Shown: positions 35,186 to 42,989, counted from the stretch's first letter. The stretch is 48,141 nucleotides of DNA from Planctomycetota bacterium (GCA_020425605.1 JAGQRH010000029.1:1-48141); one strand, 5' to 3'. Notes: generated from the letters alone by a model not told the origin. Numbers and translations: made by a program.

Positions 35186-36131
35186 CCTGGGCCCGGGCTT
35201 TGATGTGCTCGCCCTTGCGCTCAACATCCGGCTGGAAGTCACGGCCGAATGGTCGCCCGAGCAGGTGAACCTGAAAGACTTCGACGACCCGCTCGACTGG
35301 TGGCACAAGGCCGTCGAGCCCAACTGCAACTACGGCGGTACACTGCTGGACTTCAGCATCGAGCATTCCGGCGAGCCCAACCTGCTGGCGACCGCTTTCG
35401 TGAAGGCCGTGCTTCGCGGCGGCCCCGAGTACCATCTTCCCAAAGAGCTGAAGGCCACGATCAAGAGCGACATCCCCATCGCGCAAGGACTCGGCAGCAG
35501 TGCCGCGGCAACGGTGGCTGGCGCCGCAATCGCCGAGATGTGGCGCAAAGGCACAGCCGACAAGAACGATGTGTTTACCGATGCCACCGAGATCGAAGGA
35601 CACCCGGACAATGCGGCCGCGGCGACATACGGCGGGCTGCAGGCCTCGTTGTCCATCGGCAAGGACATGCGGGCTACACCACTGAAGATGCATGAAGACC
35701 TGCGCGTTGCGCTGGCGGTGCCGAACCAGACGCTCAAGGAAAGCACGGGCGCCACGCGGATCTGGCTGCCTGAAAAACTGAACCGCAAGGAAGCGGTCAG
35801 CAATCAGCGCGCACTGCTGACGCTCCTCTATGGACTGAAGACCGGCGAGAAGGACGCGATCGCCGCCGGCTTCGACGACCGGCTCCACGTGCCGCACCGC
35901 AAAGCCAGGATTGCCGGCTTCGACGAAATCGTCACGGCCGCAGTCGAGGCAGGTGCATACGGAGTAACGATCAGCGGTGCGGGCGGTGCCATGATCGCGC
36001 TTGGCACTGGCGACATGATGCCCATCGCCAGCGCCATGAAAGAATCCTACGAGCGCCACGGGATGGAAGCCCAGGCGCTCGCGCCCGAGATCGACAAGCA
36101 AGGCCTGATCGTCGAGGTTCTCAAGGGCTGA
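35130..36131 (+). CDS. thrB: Homoserine kinase
   Basis: This is a 333-aa GHMP-family kinase that phosphorylates homoserine for threonine synthesis. It shows ISVPASSANLGPGFDVLALA, the ATP-binding GHMP motif PIAQGLGSSAAATVAGAA, and the C-terminal GHMP motif GVTISGAGGAMIALG. The GTG at 35130 is chosen because AAGGA lies 8 nt upstream; a GTG at 35145 is possible. Either way its start lies inside hom in another frame, so translation is probably coupled. Threonine synthase is not in the window. Confidence 0.95.
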   Translation: MTSSSVNKVRISVPASSANLGPGFDVLALALNIRLEVTAEWSPEQVNLKDFDDPLDWWHKAVEPNCNYGGTLLDFSIEHSGEPNLLATAFVKAVLRGGPEYHLPKELKATIKSDIPIAQGLGSSAAATVAGAAIAEMWRKGTADKNDVFTDATEIEGHPDNAAAATYGGLQASLSIGKDMRATPLKMHEDLRVALAVPNQTLKESTGATRIWLPEKLNRKEAVSNQRALLTLLYGLKTGEKDAIAAGFDDRLHVPHRKARIAGFDEIVTAAVEAGAYGVTISGAGGAMIALGTGDMMPIASAMKESYERHGMEAQALAPEIDKQGLIVEVLKG

Positions 36132-36139
36132 CGCCGGCG

Positions 36140-36170
36140 GGCCGGGCCCGCAGGAGATGCAGGCCCGGCC
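36140..36170. terminator. GC-rich hairpin between convergent thrB and thioredoxin-like gene
   Basis: A 9-bp stem GGCCGGGCC/GGCCCGGCC (36140-36148 with 36162-36170) lies between two stop codons. It lacks a T-run, so it may end transcription only weakly. Confidence 0.5.
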
Positions 36171-36184
36171 GCACCTCCCTGCGT

Positions 36185-36421
36185 CTACTTCAGAGCCGCA
36201 AGGTCCGCCCCGTGATTGATGTGGAACGCGGTGCCGTTCAACACCAGGGCCGGCACGGACTTCACGCCAGCGCGCTCGGCCTCCGGCAGGCGGTCCTTTT
36301 GCTCGCCCAGGTGCACCACCTCGACCACGTATCTTGACTTGTCAATGGCCGCCGCCACCTGCTCTTCCGCGGCGACGCAAACCGGGCATCCAGCGTGGTA
36401 AAACACAGCCTTCCTTTTCAT
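36185..36421 (-). CDS. Small thioredoxin/glutaredoxin-like protein, CPVC motif
   Basis: This is a 78-aa thioredoxin-fold protein. The active-site motif is FYHAGCPVCVAAEEQV (Cys12, Cys15). A cis-Pro-like site follows in VKSVPALVLNG. AGGAG upstream fixes the ATG at 36421. It lacks a signal peptide, so it acts in the cytoplasm. It is transcribed divergently from an HxlR regulator, which may control it in response to thiol stress. Confidence 0.85.
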   Translation of the reverse strand: MKRKAVFYHAGCPVCVAAEEQVAAAIDKSRYVVEVVHLGEQKDRLPEAERAGVKSVPALVLNGTAFHINHGADLAALK

Positions 36422-36504
36422 CGCATTCTCCTGTTGGTGACTAACCGCCCCCGGTGCGCAAAGGTAGGATGCCCGCCAGACCCGCAAAGTACGCACCTTG
36501 CGGT

Positions 36505-36514
36505 TGGGTACCCA
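36505..36514. promoter_or_regulatory. Palindrome between the divergent thioredoxin and HxlR genes, candidate operator
   Basis: A perfect 10-bp palindrome, TGGGTACCCA, lies 19 nt upstream of the hxlR-type ATG in a 112-bp divergent promoter region. HxlR proteins usually bind inverted repeats near their own promoters, so this is a candidate site. The assignment is inferred from position. Confidence 0.35.
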
Positions 36515-36533
36515 CAAACTGGTGTGAATTGCG

Positions 36534-36845
36534 ATGACTGGCCCTGAAGACATTTCCGCGCACCGGATGGTGGAGAGCATCGTCGGATGCAAGTGGTCGC
36601 TGCACGTTCTGGCTCAGATCCGCGGCGGCGTGAACCGGCCGGGCGCCCTGGTCCGCAGCGCTGAAGGCCTTACCCAGAAGGTGCTGACCGAGCGGCTGAA
36701 CAAGATGCTGCGCTTCGGGATTCTGCGGAAGCACAGCTTCCCCGAGGTGCCGCCGCGCGTGGAGTATGAATTCACGCCGTTCGGCCGCCGCTTCCTGACA
36801 CTGCTGGACGAAGTGGACCGGCTTCAGCGCGAACTTGAGAGTTGA
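36534..36845 (+). CDS. HxlR-family transcriptional regulator
   Basis: This is a 103-aa winged-helix DNA-binding protein. The HxlR pattern is clear: VESIVGCKWSLHVLAQIRGG, LTQKVLTERLNKMLRFGILR and YEFTPFGRRFLTLLDE. Cys19 replaces the second Gly of the common GGKW motif; several HxlR members use an N-terminal Cys to sense thiol-reactive compounds, so this residue may be a redox switch. The adjacent divergent thioredoxin-like gene fits that idea. Confidence 0.9.
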   Translation: MTGPEDISAHRMVESIVGCKWSLHVLAQIRGGVNRPGALVRSAEGLTQKVLTERLNKMLRFGILRKHSFPEVPPRVEYEFTPFGRRFLTLLDEVDRLQRELES

Positions 36846-36855
36846 CCGGCTCGCG

Positions 36856-37506
36856 TCACTCGCGCTCGACGCCGTGCACCAGCGGCACGAAGGCCACGGT
36901 GCCCAGGTACTCGCGCTTCAGGCTGCCATCGGGCTGTTTCGTCACGCGCACCATCCCCTGGAAGCCGCGCCCGCCCACCGGCAATACCAGTCGCCCACCC
37001 GGATCCAGTTGACGCGTCAAGGCTTCCGGCACGTCCGACGGCGCCGCCGCCGAGATGATGCAGGGGTAGGGTGCGTGCTCGGGCCAGCCTTCATAGCCGT
37101 CGCCCACCTCGAGCGTGACGTTCGTGACGCCCGCGCGCGCCAGGTTCAGGGCCGCCTGCTGCGAGAGTTCCGCGATACGCTCGATGCTATAGACGTGCCT
37201 CGCCAGCCTTGCCAGCACGGCGGTCTGGTATCCGCAGCCGGTGCCGATCTCAAGCACGCAGTCTTGCGGCCCGACTTGCAGCAGCTCGGTCATCCAGGCA
37301 ACGATGTAGGGTTGACTGATGGTCTGGCCGAAACCGATCGGGAGCGGCCGGTCGTCATACGCCGCCGGCTGGTTGCGCGCATCGACGAAGTCATGGCGAC
37401 GCACGCTGCTCATGGCGGCCAGGACGCGCGAGTCGCGCACGCCGCGCGCGACCAGCTGGCGCTGGACCATGCGCTCACGAAGGTTGTCGAAATCGGCGCT
37501 CTTCAC
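36856..37506 (-). CDS. pcm: Protein-L-isoaspartate O-methyltransferase
   Basis: This 216-aa enzyme methylates isoaspartyl residues in damaged proteins so that they can revert. The family start DNLRERMVQRQLVARGVRD is present, as are PLPIGFGQTISQPYIVAWM and the SAM-binding motif VLEIGTGCGYQTAVLA. The GTG start overlaps the stop of the upstream TlpA-like gene (GTGA), indicating translational coupling. An ATG 12 codons later is a weaker alternative because the conserved N-terminal helix would be lost. Confidence 0.95.
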   Translation of the reverse strand: MKSADFDNLRERMVQRQLVARGVRDSRVLAAMSSVRRHDFVDARNQPAAYDDRPLPIGFGQTISQPYIVAWMTELLQVGPQDCVLEIGTGCGYQTAVLARLARHVYSIERIAELSQQAALNLARAGVTNVTLEVGDGYEGWPEHAPYPCIISAAAPSDVPEALTRQLDPGGRLVLPVGGRGFQGMVRVTKQPDGSLKREYLGTVAFVPLVHGVERE

Positions 37507-38513
37507 TCCAGGTCCGACTTGATCTTGCTCGCCATCTTGCCTGCGACTTCGCCGGCCTTCATGCGTTCCTGCTGCTTCGCGAACTGATTCAGGCACTTCA
37601 TGTAGTTTTCGGCGTCGGTGCGGCCTTCCTTGTCGATGAGCTTGTCCAGTAACTCGAACGCTGCCAGCTCCTTCTTGATCTCTTTGTCTTTCTTGAGCTC
37701 TTTCAGCGCCGCCTTGGCGTCGTCGGCGATCTTGTGGCCTTTGAACTCGCTCTCCAGAAGCTCCAGAGTGGACTTGACCAGGTCGTAGCGTTTCTCTTCG
37801 CGCCATTTCGTGATGCGCTCATTGCGCGTGTCGGCGATCCACATGGCACGCTTCACGATCAGCTCGGCGTCGGACTTTTCTTCGTCAGTGAGTTCTTCGC
37901 CGAGCCGTTTCTCTGCGTCGTTCAGGGCCTTGCCGAACTCGCGCTTGGCGAAGTTTTTGGCGGACATCTCAAGCTTGTCGGCGACTTCGTCCTTGCCGAG
38001 GTTGGGGTAGACGATCTTGCCCATCTCGGCCTCGAGCACGGCCTTCCAGCCATCGTCTGCGCCGTAGTAAGCAACCTTGCCTTCCTTGTCGACGACGGTT
38101 GTGCGGAATGACTTGCCGTCCTTGTAGCCGAAGAAGTCATTCGCATCGTCGTAGAAGCCGCCCGTGCAGATCGGAAACGTGTAGCCCGCGTTGCGCGCGA
38201 TGATGTCGACCTGCGGGAACTTCTCGAAGTCGAGCCGGTGGATCGTCCACACGTAGAGCCCGAGGCCCTGCCACTTGTCCCAGTACTTCTGGATGTCCGG
38301 CAGGGCTGACTTGGTGCCATCGCGGATGTGCCACTCATAAATCAGGATGACGCCGCCTTCGCAGTCCTTGAGCTCGCGATCGAACTCAGGCGGGTTCACG
38401 ATATTGCCGCCGGCCTTGAACTTCGGCGCATCCTGCCCGACCTTCAACGCATCGGCCCTCGCGGCGCCGCCACATACCAGCAACGCCACCAACAGCCCAA
38501 TCCGAATCAACAT
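37503..38513 (-). CDS. TlpA/thioredoxin-like secreted protein lacking the redox cysteines
   Basis: This is a 336-aa protein with a signal peptide (residues 1-20, GGAARA) and AGGAGG before its ATG. It is a paralogue of the two following genes: a thioredoxin-like domain (about 22-165) is followed by a long helical C-terminal part with LKELKKDKEIKKELAAFELL. At the active site the paralogues have CGPC or UGPC, but here the sequence is IRDGTKSALP, with Asp65 and Lys68 in place of the two redox residues. It is therefore unlikely to do thiol exchange and may bind partners. It is coupled to pcm. Confidence 0.85.
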   Translation of the reverse strand: MLIRIGLLVALLVCGGAARADALKVGQDAPKFKAGGNIVNPPEFDRELKDCEGGVILIYEWHIRDGTKSALPDIQKYWDKWQGLGLYVWTIHRLDFEKFPQVDIIARNAGYTFPICTGGFYDDANDFFGYKDGKSFRTTVVDKEGKVAYYGADDGWKAVLEAEMGKIVYPNLGKDEVADKLEMSAKNFAKREFGKALNDAEKRLGEELTDEEKSDAELIVKRAMWIADTRNERITKWREEKRYDLVKSTLELLESEFKGHKIADDAKAALKELKKDKEIKKELAAFELLDKLIDKEGRTDAENYMKCLNQFAKQQERMKAGEVAGKMASKIKSDLE

Positions 38514-38576
38514 GGCTTGTCCTCCTGTGGCCAAGGTTATTCCACCTTGCCGGCCGATTCACGGACAAACCCTCAA

Positions 38577-38610
38577 CGAAAACGGCCCGGCCTTTCCGGG
38601 CCGGGCCGTT
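38577..38610 (-). terminator. Terminator after the CGPC TlpA-like gene
   Basis: A 12-bp stem AACGGCCCGGCC/GGCCGGGCCGTT (38581-38592 with 38599-38610) is followed on the minus strand by TTTTCGTT. Confidence 0.85.
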
Positions 38611-38626
38611 CGCGGGTTGGCTATGA

Positions 38627-39637
38627 TTAGCCGTCCCGGCCGTTCTCGCTGCCGATAGCGCCGAGCATCTGCTGTGCGTCGCCGGCTGCGGCTGTGCCCT
38701 CGTACTTCTTGATGAAGCCTTCGAGGTTCGCCTTCTTCGCGTCGTCGGACCTGGCCTTTTCGTTGGCCTCGACCGTCTTGGCGAGCGCGTCCCATGCCTT
38801 GAGCTCGTTCTTGACGTCCTTGTCCTTCTTCAGCTCTTTCAGGTCTTCCTTGGCCTTGTCGGCCACTTCCATGCCCTTGAATTCCTTGCCGCTGAGTTCT
38901 TCCAGCGCAGCAACCGTCTCGTGGTAGCGGCGTGCGGCCTTGGTGTCTTCCACACGCTTCTGCAGGCGTGCGATCACCTCGTCGACGCGGGCGATGATGT
39001 AGTCGGCGTCCGCGACCACGGCCTCGTTGTCGCCGGACTTTTCCTTCGCCTTGGTTGCCTCGTCACGTGCGCCTGCGTAGTCCTTGGCGCTGAATGCGGC
39101 GGCCGCCTTCTCGAGTCCCGGGGCGACATCGTTCTTGCCCAGGCCGAGGTACTTGATCTTCTCGATTTCGGTTTCGATCGCAGCGCCGTAGCCGCTGTGG
39201 CCCTCGAACACGACCTTGCCGTCCACGCCGATCACGTAGGCGTACGGGATGGTTCCCACGCCGGGGAAGCCGCCCATGTTGCCTTCCAGCACCTGCGGGA
39301 ACGTCAGGCCCTTGCTGTTGTAGATCTGCTGGATCTGCTCGGCGTTGTGGCCCTGGCGTTCGCACATGAACACGTGCAGGCCTTTGCCCTCAAACTTGTT
39401 CCAGAGCGCCTGAACTTCCGGCATGCTTTTGAGGCAGGGGCCGCACTTCACGCCCCACAGCTTCACCAGAATCACTTCGCCCTTGCAGTCATCGAAGCTT
39501 GTCTTGCCGTCCGCCGGCGGGTTGATGAACTTCGTTGCGCTGAAGCTAGGGCAATCCTGCCCCGTCAGCGTCCCACCCGCGTACAGCATGGGCGCCAGCG
39601 TAAATGCCAGCGCCGCGATCATCATTGTCTTGGTCAT
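38627..39637 (-). CDS. TlpA-family secreted thioredoxin-like protein, CGPC active site
   Basis: This is a 336-aa exported protein. The ATG at 39637 has GGAG six bases upstream; another ATG four codons earlier lacks one. A signal peptide (about 1-20, PMLYAGG) is followed by a thioredoxin-like domain with active site WGVKCGPCLKSMPEVQALW (Cys65, Cys68) and cis-Pro region GVGTIPYAYVIG. A ~150-residue helical C-terminal part contains LKELKKDKDVKNELKAWDAL, nearly identical in the neighbouring Sec paralogue. It probably reduces or exchanges disulfides in the periplasm. It is the Cys counterpart of the selenoprotein upstream. Confidence 0.9.
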   Translation of the reverse strand: MTKTMMIAALAFTLAPMLYAGGTLTGQDCPSFSATKFINPPADGKTSFDDCKGEVILVKLWGVKCGPCLKSMPEVQALWNKFEGKGLHVFMCERQGHNAEQIQQIYNSKGLTFPQVLEGNMGGFPGVGTIPYAYVIGVDGKVVFEGHSGYGAAIETEIEKIKYLGLGKNDVAPGLEKAAAAFSAKDYAGARDEATKAKEKSGDNEAVVADADYIIARVDEVIARLQKRVEDTKAARRYHETVAALEELSGKEFKGMEVADKAKEDLKELKKDKDVKNELKAWDALAKTVEANEKARSDDAKKANLEGFIKKYEGTAAAGDAQQMLGAIGSENGRDG

Positions 39638-39694
39638 GTTTGGCTCCATTCGTGTTGCACCGTGGTTTGAATTCGTGAGCCGGCGCCGAAAACG

Positions 39695-39724
39695 AAAACG
39701 GCCCGGCAGGCGCCGGGCCGTTTT
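39695..39724. terminator. Terminator between two TlpA-like genes
   Basis: A 13-bp stem AAAACGGCCCGGC/GCCGGGCCGTTTT (39695-39707 with 39712-39724) encloses the loop AGGC. It can act on the minus-strand selenoprotein transcript. Confidence 0.85.
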
Positions 39725-39752
39725 TCACAGTTGTAGGTCCCGATCGCCTTGA

Positions 39753-40745
39753 TCAGCCCGAGAGCTTTTCAGCCAGCGCCTTTGCTTCCTCGGCGGCGGC
39801 CATGCCCTCGTACTTCTCGGCAAACTTGATCAGGTTCTTGTACTTGTCAGCGTCGCTCTTGGCCTTCTCGTTGGCCGCAAGCGTCTTTTCCAGCTGGTCC
39901 CAGGCCTTGAGCTCGTTCTTTACGTCCTTGTCCTTCTTGAGCTCTTTCAATTCCTCGGCCGCGTGCTCGGACTCTTCCAGGCCCTTGTAGGACTTGCCGG
40001 AAAGCTCTTCCAGCATGGCCACGGCCTCGTGGTAGCGGCGCTTGGTCTTGGCGTCGTCGATCTTCGTGCGCAGTGCGGTCACGCGGGCATCAACGCGGTT
40101 GATGATGAACTCGGCGTCGGCGAGGGCGGCTTCGTTGTCAGCCTCCTTCTCCTTGACCTTGAGCGCTTCATCCTTCGCGCCGGCGTAGTCACCGGTTGCA
40201 AACTTGGTCGCCGCTTTCACGCACTCGGGAGCAACTTCCAGCTTGCCCAGCCCCGGGTACTTGATGCGTTCAAGCTGCTGCACGCAGACTGCCCCGTAGC
40301 CCTCACGACCCTGCCAGACGACCTTGCCGTCCGGGCCGACCACGAAGGCGTACGGAAGTCCGTTCCCGCCCTTGTAGCCGTTGAAGTCGCACGAGTTGCG
40401 GATTGCGATCGGGAACGTGAGTCCCTTTTGCTCCGCGTACTTCTTCAGGTCGTCTTCCGTGCCCCCCTGGCTTTCCACCAGGAAAACATGCAGACCCCGA
40501 TCCTTATTATTTTTCCAAAGAGCTTCTACGGAAGGCAACGCCTTCACGCAGGGTCCTCAGCGGGTACCCCAATATTTGATGAGCACCACCTCGCCGGCAC
40601 ACTGCTCCAGAGTTATGGCATCTGGCTGGTTCACGCAGACGGTTGCCTTGAACTCCGGCGCGTCCTGTCCGACCTGGTTATCCTGGGCGAACAGCGCCGG
40701 GGCCAACGCAAGCATCGCGATCAGCAGCCCCTTCTTGATATGCAT
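39753..40745 (-). CDS. TlpA-family selenoprotein with UGPC redox motif
   Basis: This is a 330-residue exported thioredoxin-like protein when the in-frame TGA at 40557-40559 is read as selenocysteine. GGGAG precedes the ATG at 40745 and a signal peptide covers residues 1-20 (MLALAPALFAQ). The active site reads VVLIKYWGTR-U63-GPC66-VKALPSVEALW, which aligns residue for residue with the CGPC paralogue downstream, with Sec in place of the first Cys. The frame is intact on both sides, including the cis-Pro region NGLPYAFVVGPDG and the C-terminal helices LKELKKDKDVKNELKAWDQL. A hairpin follows the TGA. A nonsense mutation is the alternative. The hairpin, the exact position and a second Sec gene in the window favour recoding. 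Codons just after the hairpin are unusually A/T-rich for this genome. Confidence 0.86.
40527..40550 (-). promoter_or_regulatory. Predicted bacterial SECIS hairpin in the TlpA-like gene
   Basis: In mRNA sense, the stem UGCG-(U)-GAAGGC pairs with GCCUUC-CGUA around the loop GUU. That is ten pairs with a single bulged U. The loop begins 17 nt after the UGA. A bulged U below the loop and a G-U at its start are the elements SelB recognises in E. coli fdhF. The same segment of the CGPC paralogue has no comparable hairpin. Confidence 0.75.
40557..40559 (-). other. In-frame UGA, predicted selenocysteine codon of the TlpA-like protein (Sec63)
   Basis: The TGA sits exactly at the first cysteine of the CxxC motif, giving U-G-P-C. 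It separates a 62-codon segment with signal peptide from a 267-codon remainder in the same frame. One base change (TGC to TGA) would also explain it, so the downstream hairpin is the key support. Confidence 0.83.
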
Positions 40746-40934
40746 GGCTTCTCCCGTATTGCATTGTTTGCACGCGCGCTAAGGCGTGCACTACACTAGT
40801 AGAGAAACAGGATACGGACTTACGCCCTTTCTTTCCTATATAAAGTGCCACTGTGAAACACCGGGGCGTTTTGCAGGTTGCCCCGATTCCTGAATAGACG
40901 TAATTGCATAACTACTTGCACAGATTGAACTTAA

Positions 40935-42989
40935 ATGCCCCTCGTAACAGTTTCCAACCTCTCCATGCACTACGGCGGCCCGGACCTGCTTCGGGGCGTT
41001 TCCCTCGATATCGAGCCCGGCGCAAAAATCGGGCTGATCGGCCAGAACGGCACCGGCAAATCCACGCTGCTCAAACTCATCATGCAGCAGGGCGAGCCCA
41101 CCAAAGGCGAGATCCACCGCCAGCGCGGGCTCAACATCGCCTACCAGGCGCAGGAACTGTCCTACGACCCCGGCAGCACCGTATTCATGGAGATGCGCAA
41201 GCTGTTCGCCGAAGACTTCAAACGGCAGGAACGCCTGCACGCGCTGGAAGATCGCATGGCCCACGGCGAAGACGTGATGGCCGAGTACGAGCGCATCCAG
41301 CAGGAGCACGAAACCGCCGGCGGCTACGACGTCGAGCGCAGGATCGAGCAAGTCCTCACCGGCCTCGGGCTGCCGCGCGCGAGCTGGACCCAGCCAATCG
41401 AAAGCTTCAGCGGCGGGGAGCGCAACATCATCGGCCTCGCGCGCATTTTGCTGCAGGAGCCCGACCTGATGCTGCTCGACGAGCCCTCCAACCACCTCGA
41501 CATGGACGGCATCGAGTGGTTCATCCAGTTCATTCGCAACACGCGCGCGGCCGTGCTGATGGTCAGCCACAACCGCCACATGCTCGACGCCACGGCCAAC
41601 GAGATCTGGGAGCTGCATTCGCGCAAGATCACGCGCTGGGCCGGCAACTACAGCGACTTCCAGCGACAGAAGGCGGAAGCGCTCGCGCTGCAGGAGCGCC
41701 AGTACAAGTCCCAGCAGCGGCTGATCAAACGCATCGAATTCCAGGCCCGCCGGCTGCTCGACATGGCGCGCGCCTACGACGACCCCGGCCAGGCCAAACG
41801 CGCCAAGGCCATGCTGCAACGCATCGACCAGATGGACAAAGTCGACGCACCCGACAAATCGGAGAACCGCTTCCATGCGAACCTGGCTGGCGGCAAACGC
41901 CACGGGCACATCGCGCTGGAGATCAGCGACCTGACGATCGAAGTGCAGCAGGTGCATGGAGCTTCGGGCATTGGGCATGGGGAGCAAGGCAACGGCGCCT
42001 CCCCCCAAGCCCCAAGCCCCAAGCCCCGAGCCCTTCTCGAGCGCGCCGCGCTGCAAATCACCTTCGGCCAGCGCGTAGCCCTCGTCGGCCCGAACGGCTC
42101 CGGCAAGACGACGCTGTTTCGGGCGATTTTGAACCATGCCGACTGGGAGAACCCGGGCGTCGATGTTCAGGACGGTCCCTTCCACGTGCACGGCACATTG
42201 CGCACGGGCAAGAGCGCGGTGATCGGCGACTACTCGCAGATCCACCAGCACGCGCTGGATGAATCGCTGAGCCTTATCCAGTGGTTCATGAACATCAGTG
42301 GTCTCGAGTTCCAGCCTGCCACGCTGATGCTGCACCGCTTCCTGTTCAGCCGCGAGGACATCAACCGCACCATCGCCACGCTCAGCGGCGGCGAGAAGTC
42401 GCGCCTGCAGCTCGCGCGGCTGGTGCATGAGAAGGTCAACTTTCTGATGCTGGATGAGCCGACCAACCACCTCGACATCCAGGCCTGCGAGCAGCTTGAG
42501 GAGATGCTGGAGGAGTTCGAGGGCACGCTGCTGATCATCAGCCACGACCGCTATTTTCTCGACCGTCTGGTGAACCGCGTGGTCGAGCTGGAGGACCGCA
42601 AGCTCGTCCAGTTCGACGGCACCTTCGCCGAGTGGTGGCAGCAAAAACACGCCAGCGCCACGGCCGGCCCCAAGCGCACCCTGCAGTTGCACAGCCAGAA
42701 GTCAGCCGCCGAAAGAAGAAGCGAAGCCAAGCATCAACGCGAAGACCAGAAGGCCAAACAGCGCGAGCAGCACAAGCTGAAGACCGAGCTGAAGGCGCTG
42801 GAGGCAAGGATCGAAAAGCTCGAGGCCAAGCAGAAAGAGTTAGAGGAGCAGCTAGCCAAAGCCTTCAGCCACGAAGGAGACGCCTCAGCCGAGGAAGCCC
42901 TAAAACTCAACCAGGCCTTCGAGGCCGTAAGAAACCAGATCACCGAAGCCTACACCAAATGGGAAGAACTGGCGGGTGCGGTAGAGTAA
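40935..42989 (+). CDS. ABC-F family ATPase (translation-associated)
   Basis: This is a 684-aa soluble protein with two ABC domains and no membrane segments. NBD1 has Walker A GQNGTGKS (36-43), signature FSGGERN and Walker B LMLLDEPSNHLD. NBD2 has GPNGSGKT (about 384-391), LSGGEKSRL and FLMLDEPTNHLD, followed by ISHDRYFLDRLVNRV. A charged linker between the domains (SQQRLIKRIEFQARRLLDMA) and a long C-terminal coiled coil (about 590-684) fit the Uup-like group. ABC-F proteins bind the ribosomal E site. An odd Gly/Pro/Ser-rich stretch just before NBD2 is encoded by a short DNA repeat (41961-42033). Confidence 0.93.
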   Translation: MPLVTVSNLSMHYGGPDLLRGVSLDIEPGAKIGLIGQNGTGKSTLLKLIMQQGEPTKGEIHRQRGLNIAYQAQELSYDPGSTVFMEMRKLFAEDFKRQERLHALEDRMAHGEDVMAEYERIQQEHETAGGYDVERRIEQVLTGLGLPRASWTQPIESFSGGERNIIGLARILLQEPDLMLLDEPSNHLDMDGIEWFIQFIRNTRAAVLMVSHNRHMLDATANEIWELHSRKITRWAGNYSDFQRQKAEALALQERQYKSQQRLIKRIEFQARRLLDMARAYDDPGQAKRAKAMLQRIDQMDKVDAPDKSENRFHANLAGGKRHGHIALEISDLTIEVQQVHGASGIGHGEQGNGASPQAPSPKPRALLERAALQITFGQRVALVGPNGSGKTTLFRAILNHADWENPGVDVQDGPFHVHGTLRTGKSAVIGDYSQIHQHALDESLSLIQWFMNISGLEFQPATLMLHRFLFSREDINRTIATLSGGEKSRLQLARLVHEKVNFLMLDEPTNHLDIQACEQLEEMLEEFEGTLLIISHDRYFLDRLVNRVVELEDRKLVQFDGTFAEWWQQKHASATAGPKRTLQLHSQKSAAERRSEAKHQREDQKAKQREQHKLKTELKALEARIEKLEAKQKELEEQLAKAFSHEGDASAEEALKLNQAFEAVRNQITEAYTKWEELAGAVE
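41961..42033 (+). repeat. In-frame repeat insertion in the ABC-F gene
   Basis: The stretch GGGCATTGGGCATGGGGAGC, then three tandem copies of AAGCCCC (42007-42027), forms an imperfect inverted repeat unlike the surrounding coding sequence. It encodes a low-complexity segment containing QAPSPKPR. Its translated part stays in frame. It resembles a dispersed small repeat element. Confidence 0.55.

Noticed and set aside
39753..40745. Two separate genes, or a pseudogene, at the third TlpA-like locus
   Set aside because: The second piece would start without a ribosome-binding site in the middle of the active site. The stop falls exactly at the redox Cys and a SECIS-like hairpin follows, so selenocysteine recoding explains it better.
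40837..40844. TATATAAA as a -10 box for the ABC-F gene or the selenoprotein
   Set aside because: No -35 element lies at suitable spacing in either direction, so it is only an A/T-rich island.
40836..42692. A 618-codon minus-strand frame opposite the ABC-F gene
   Set aside because: It is antisense to a clear ABC-F ATPase with all motifs. The long open frame is a by-product of GC-rich codon use.
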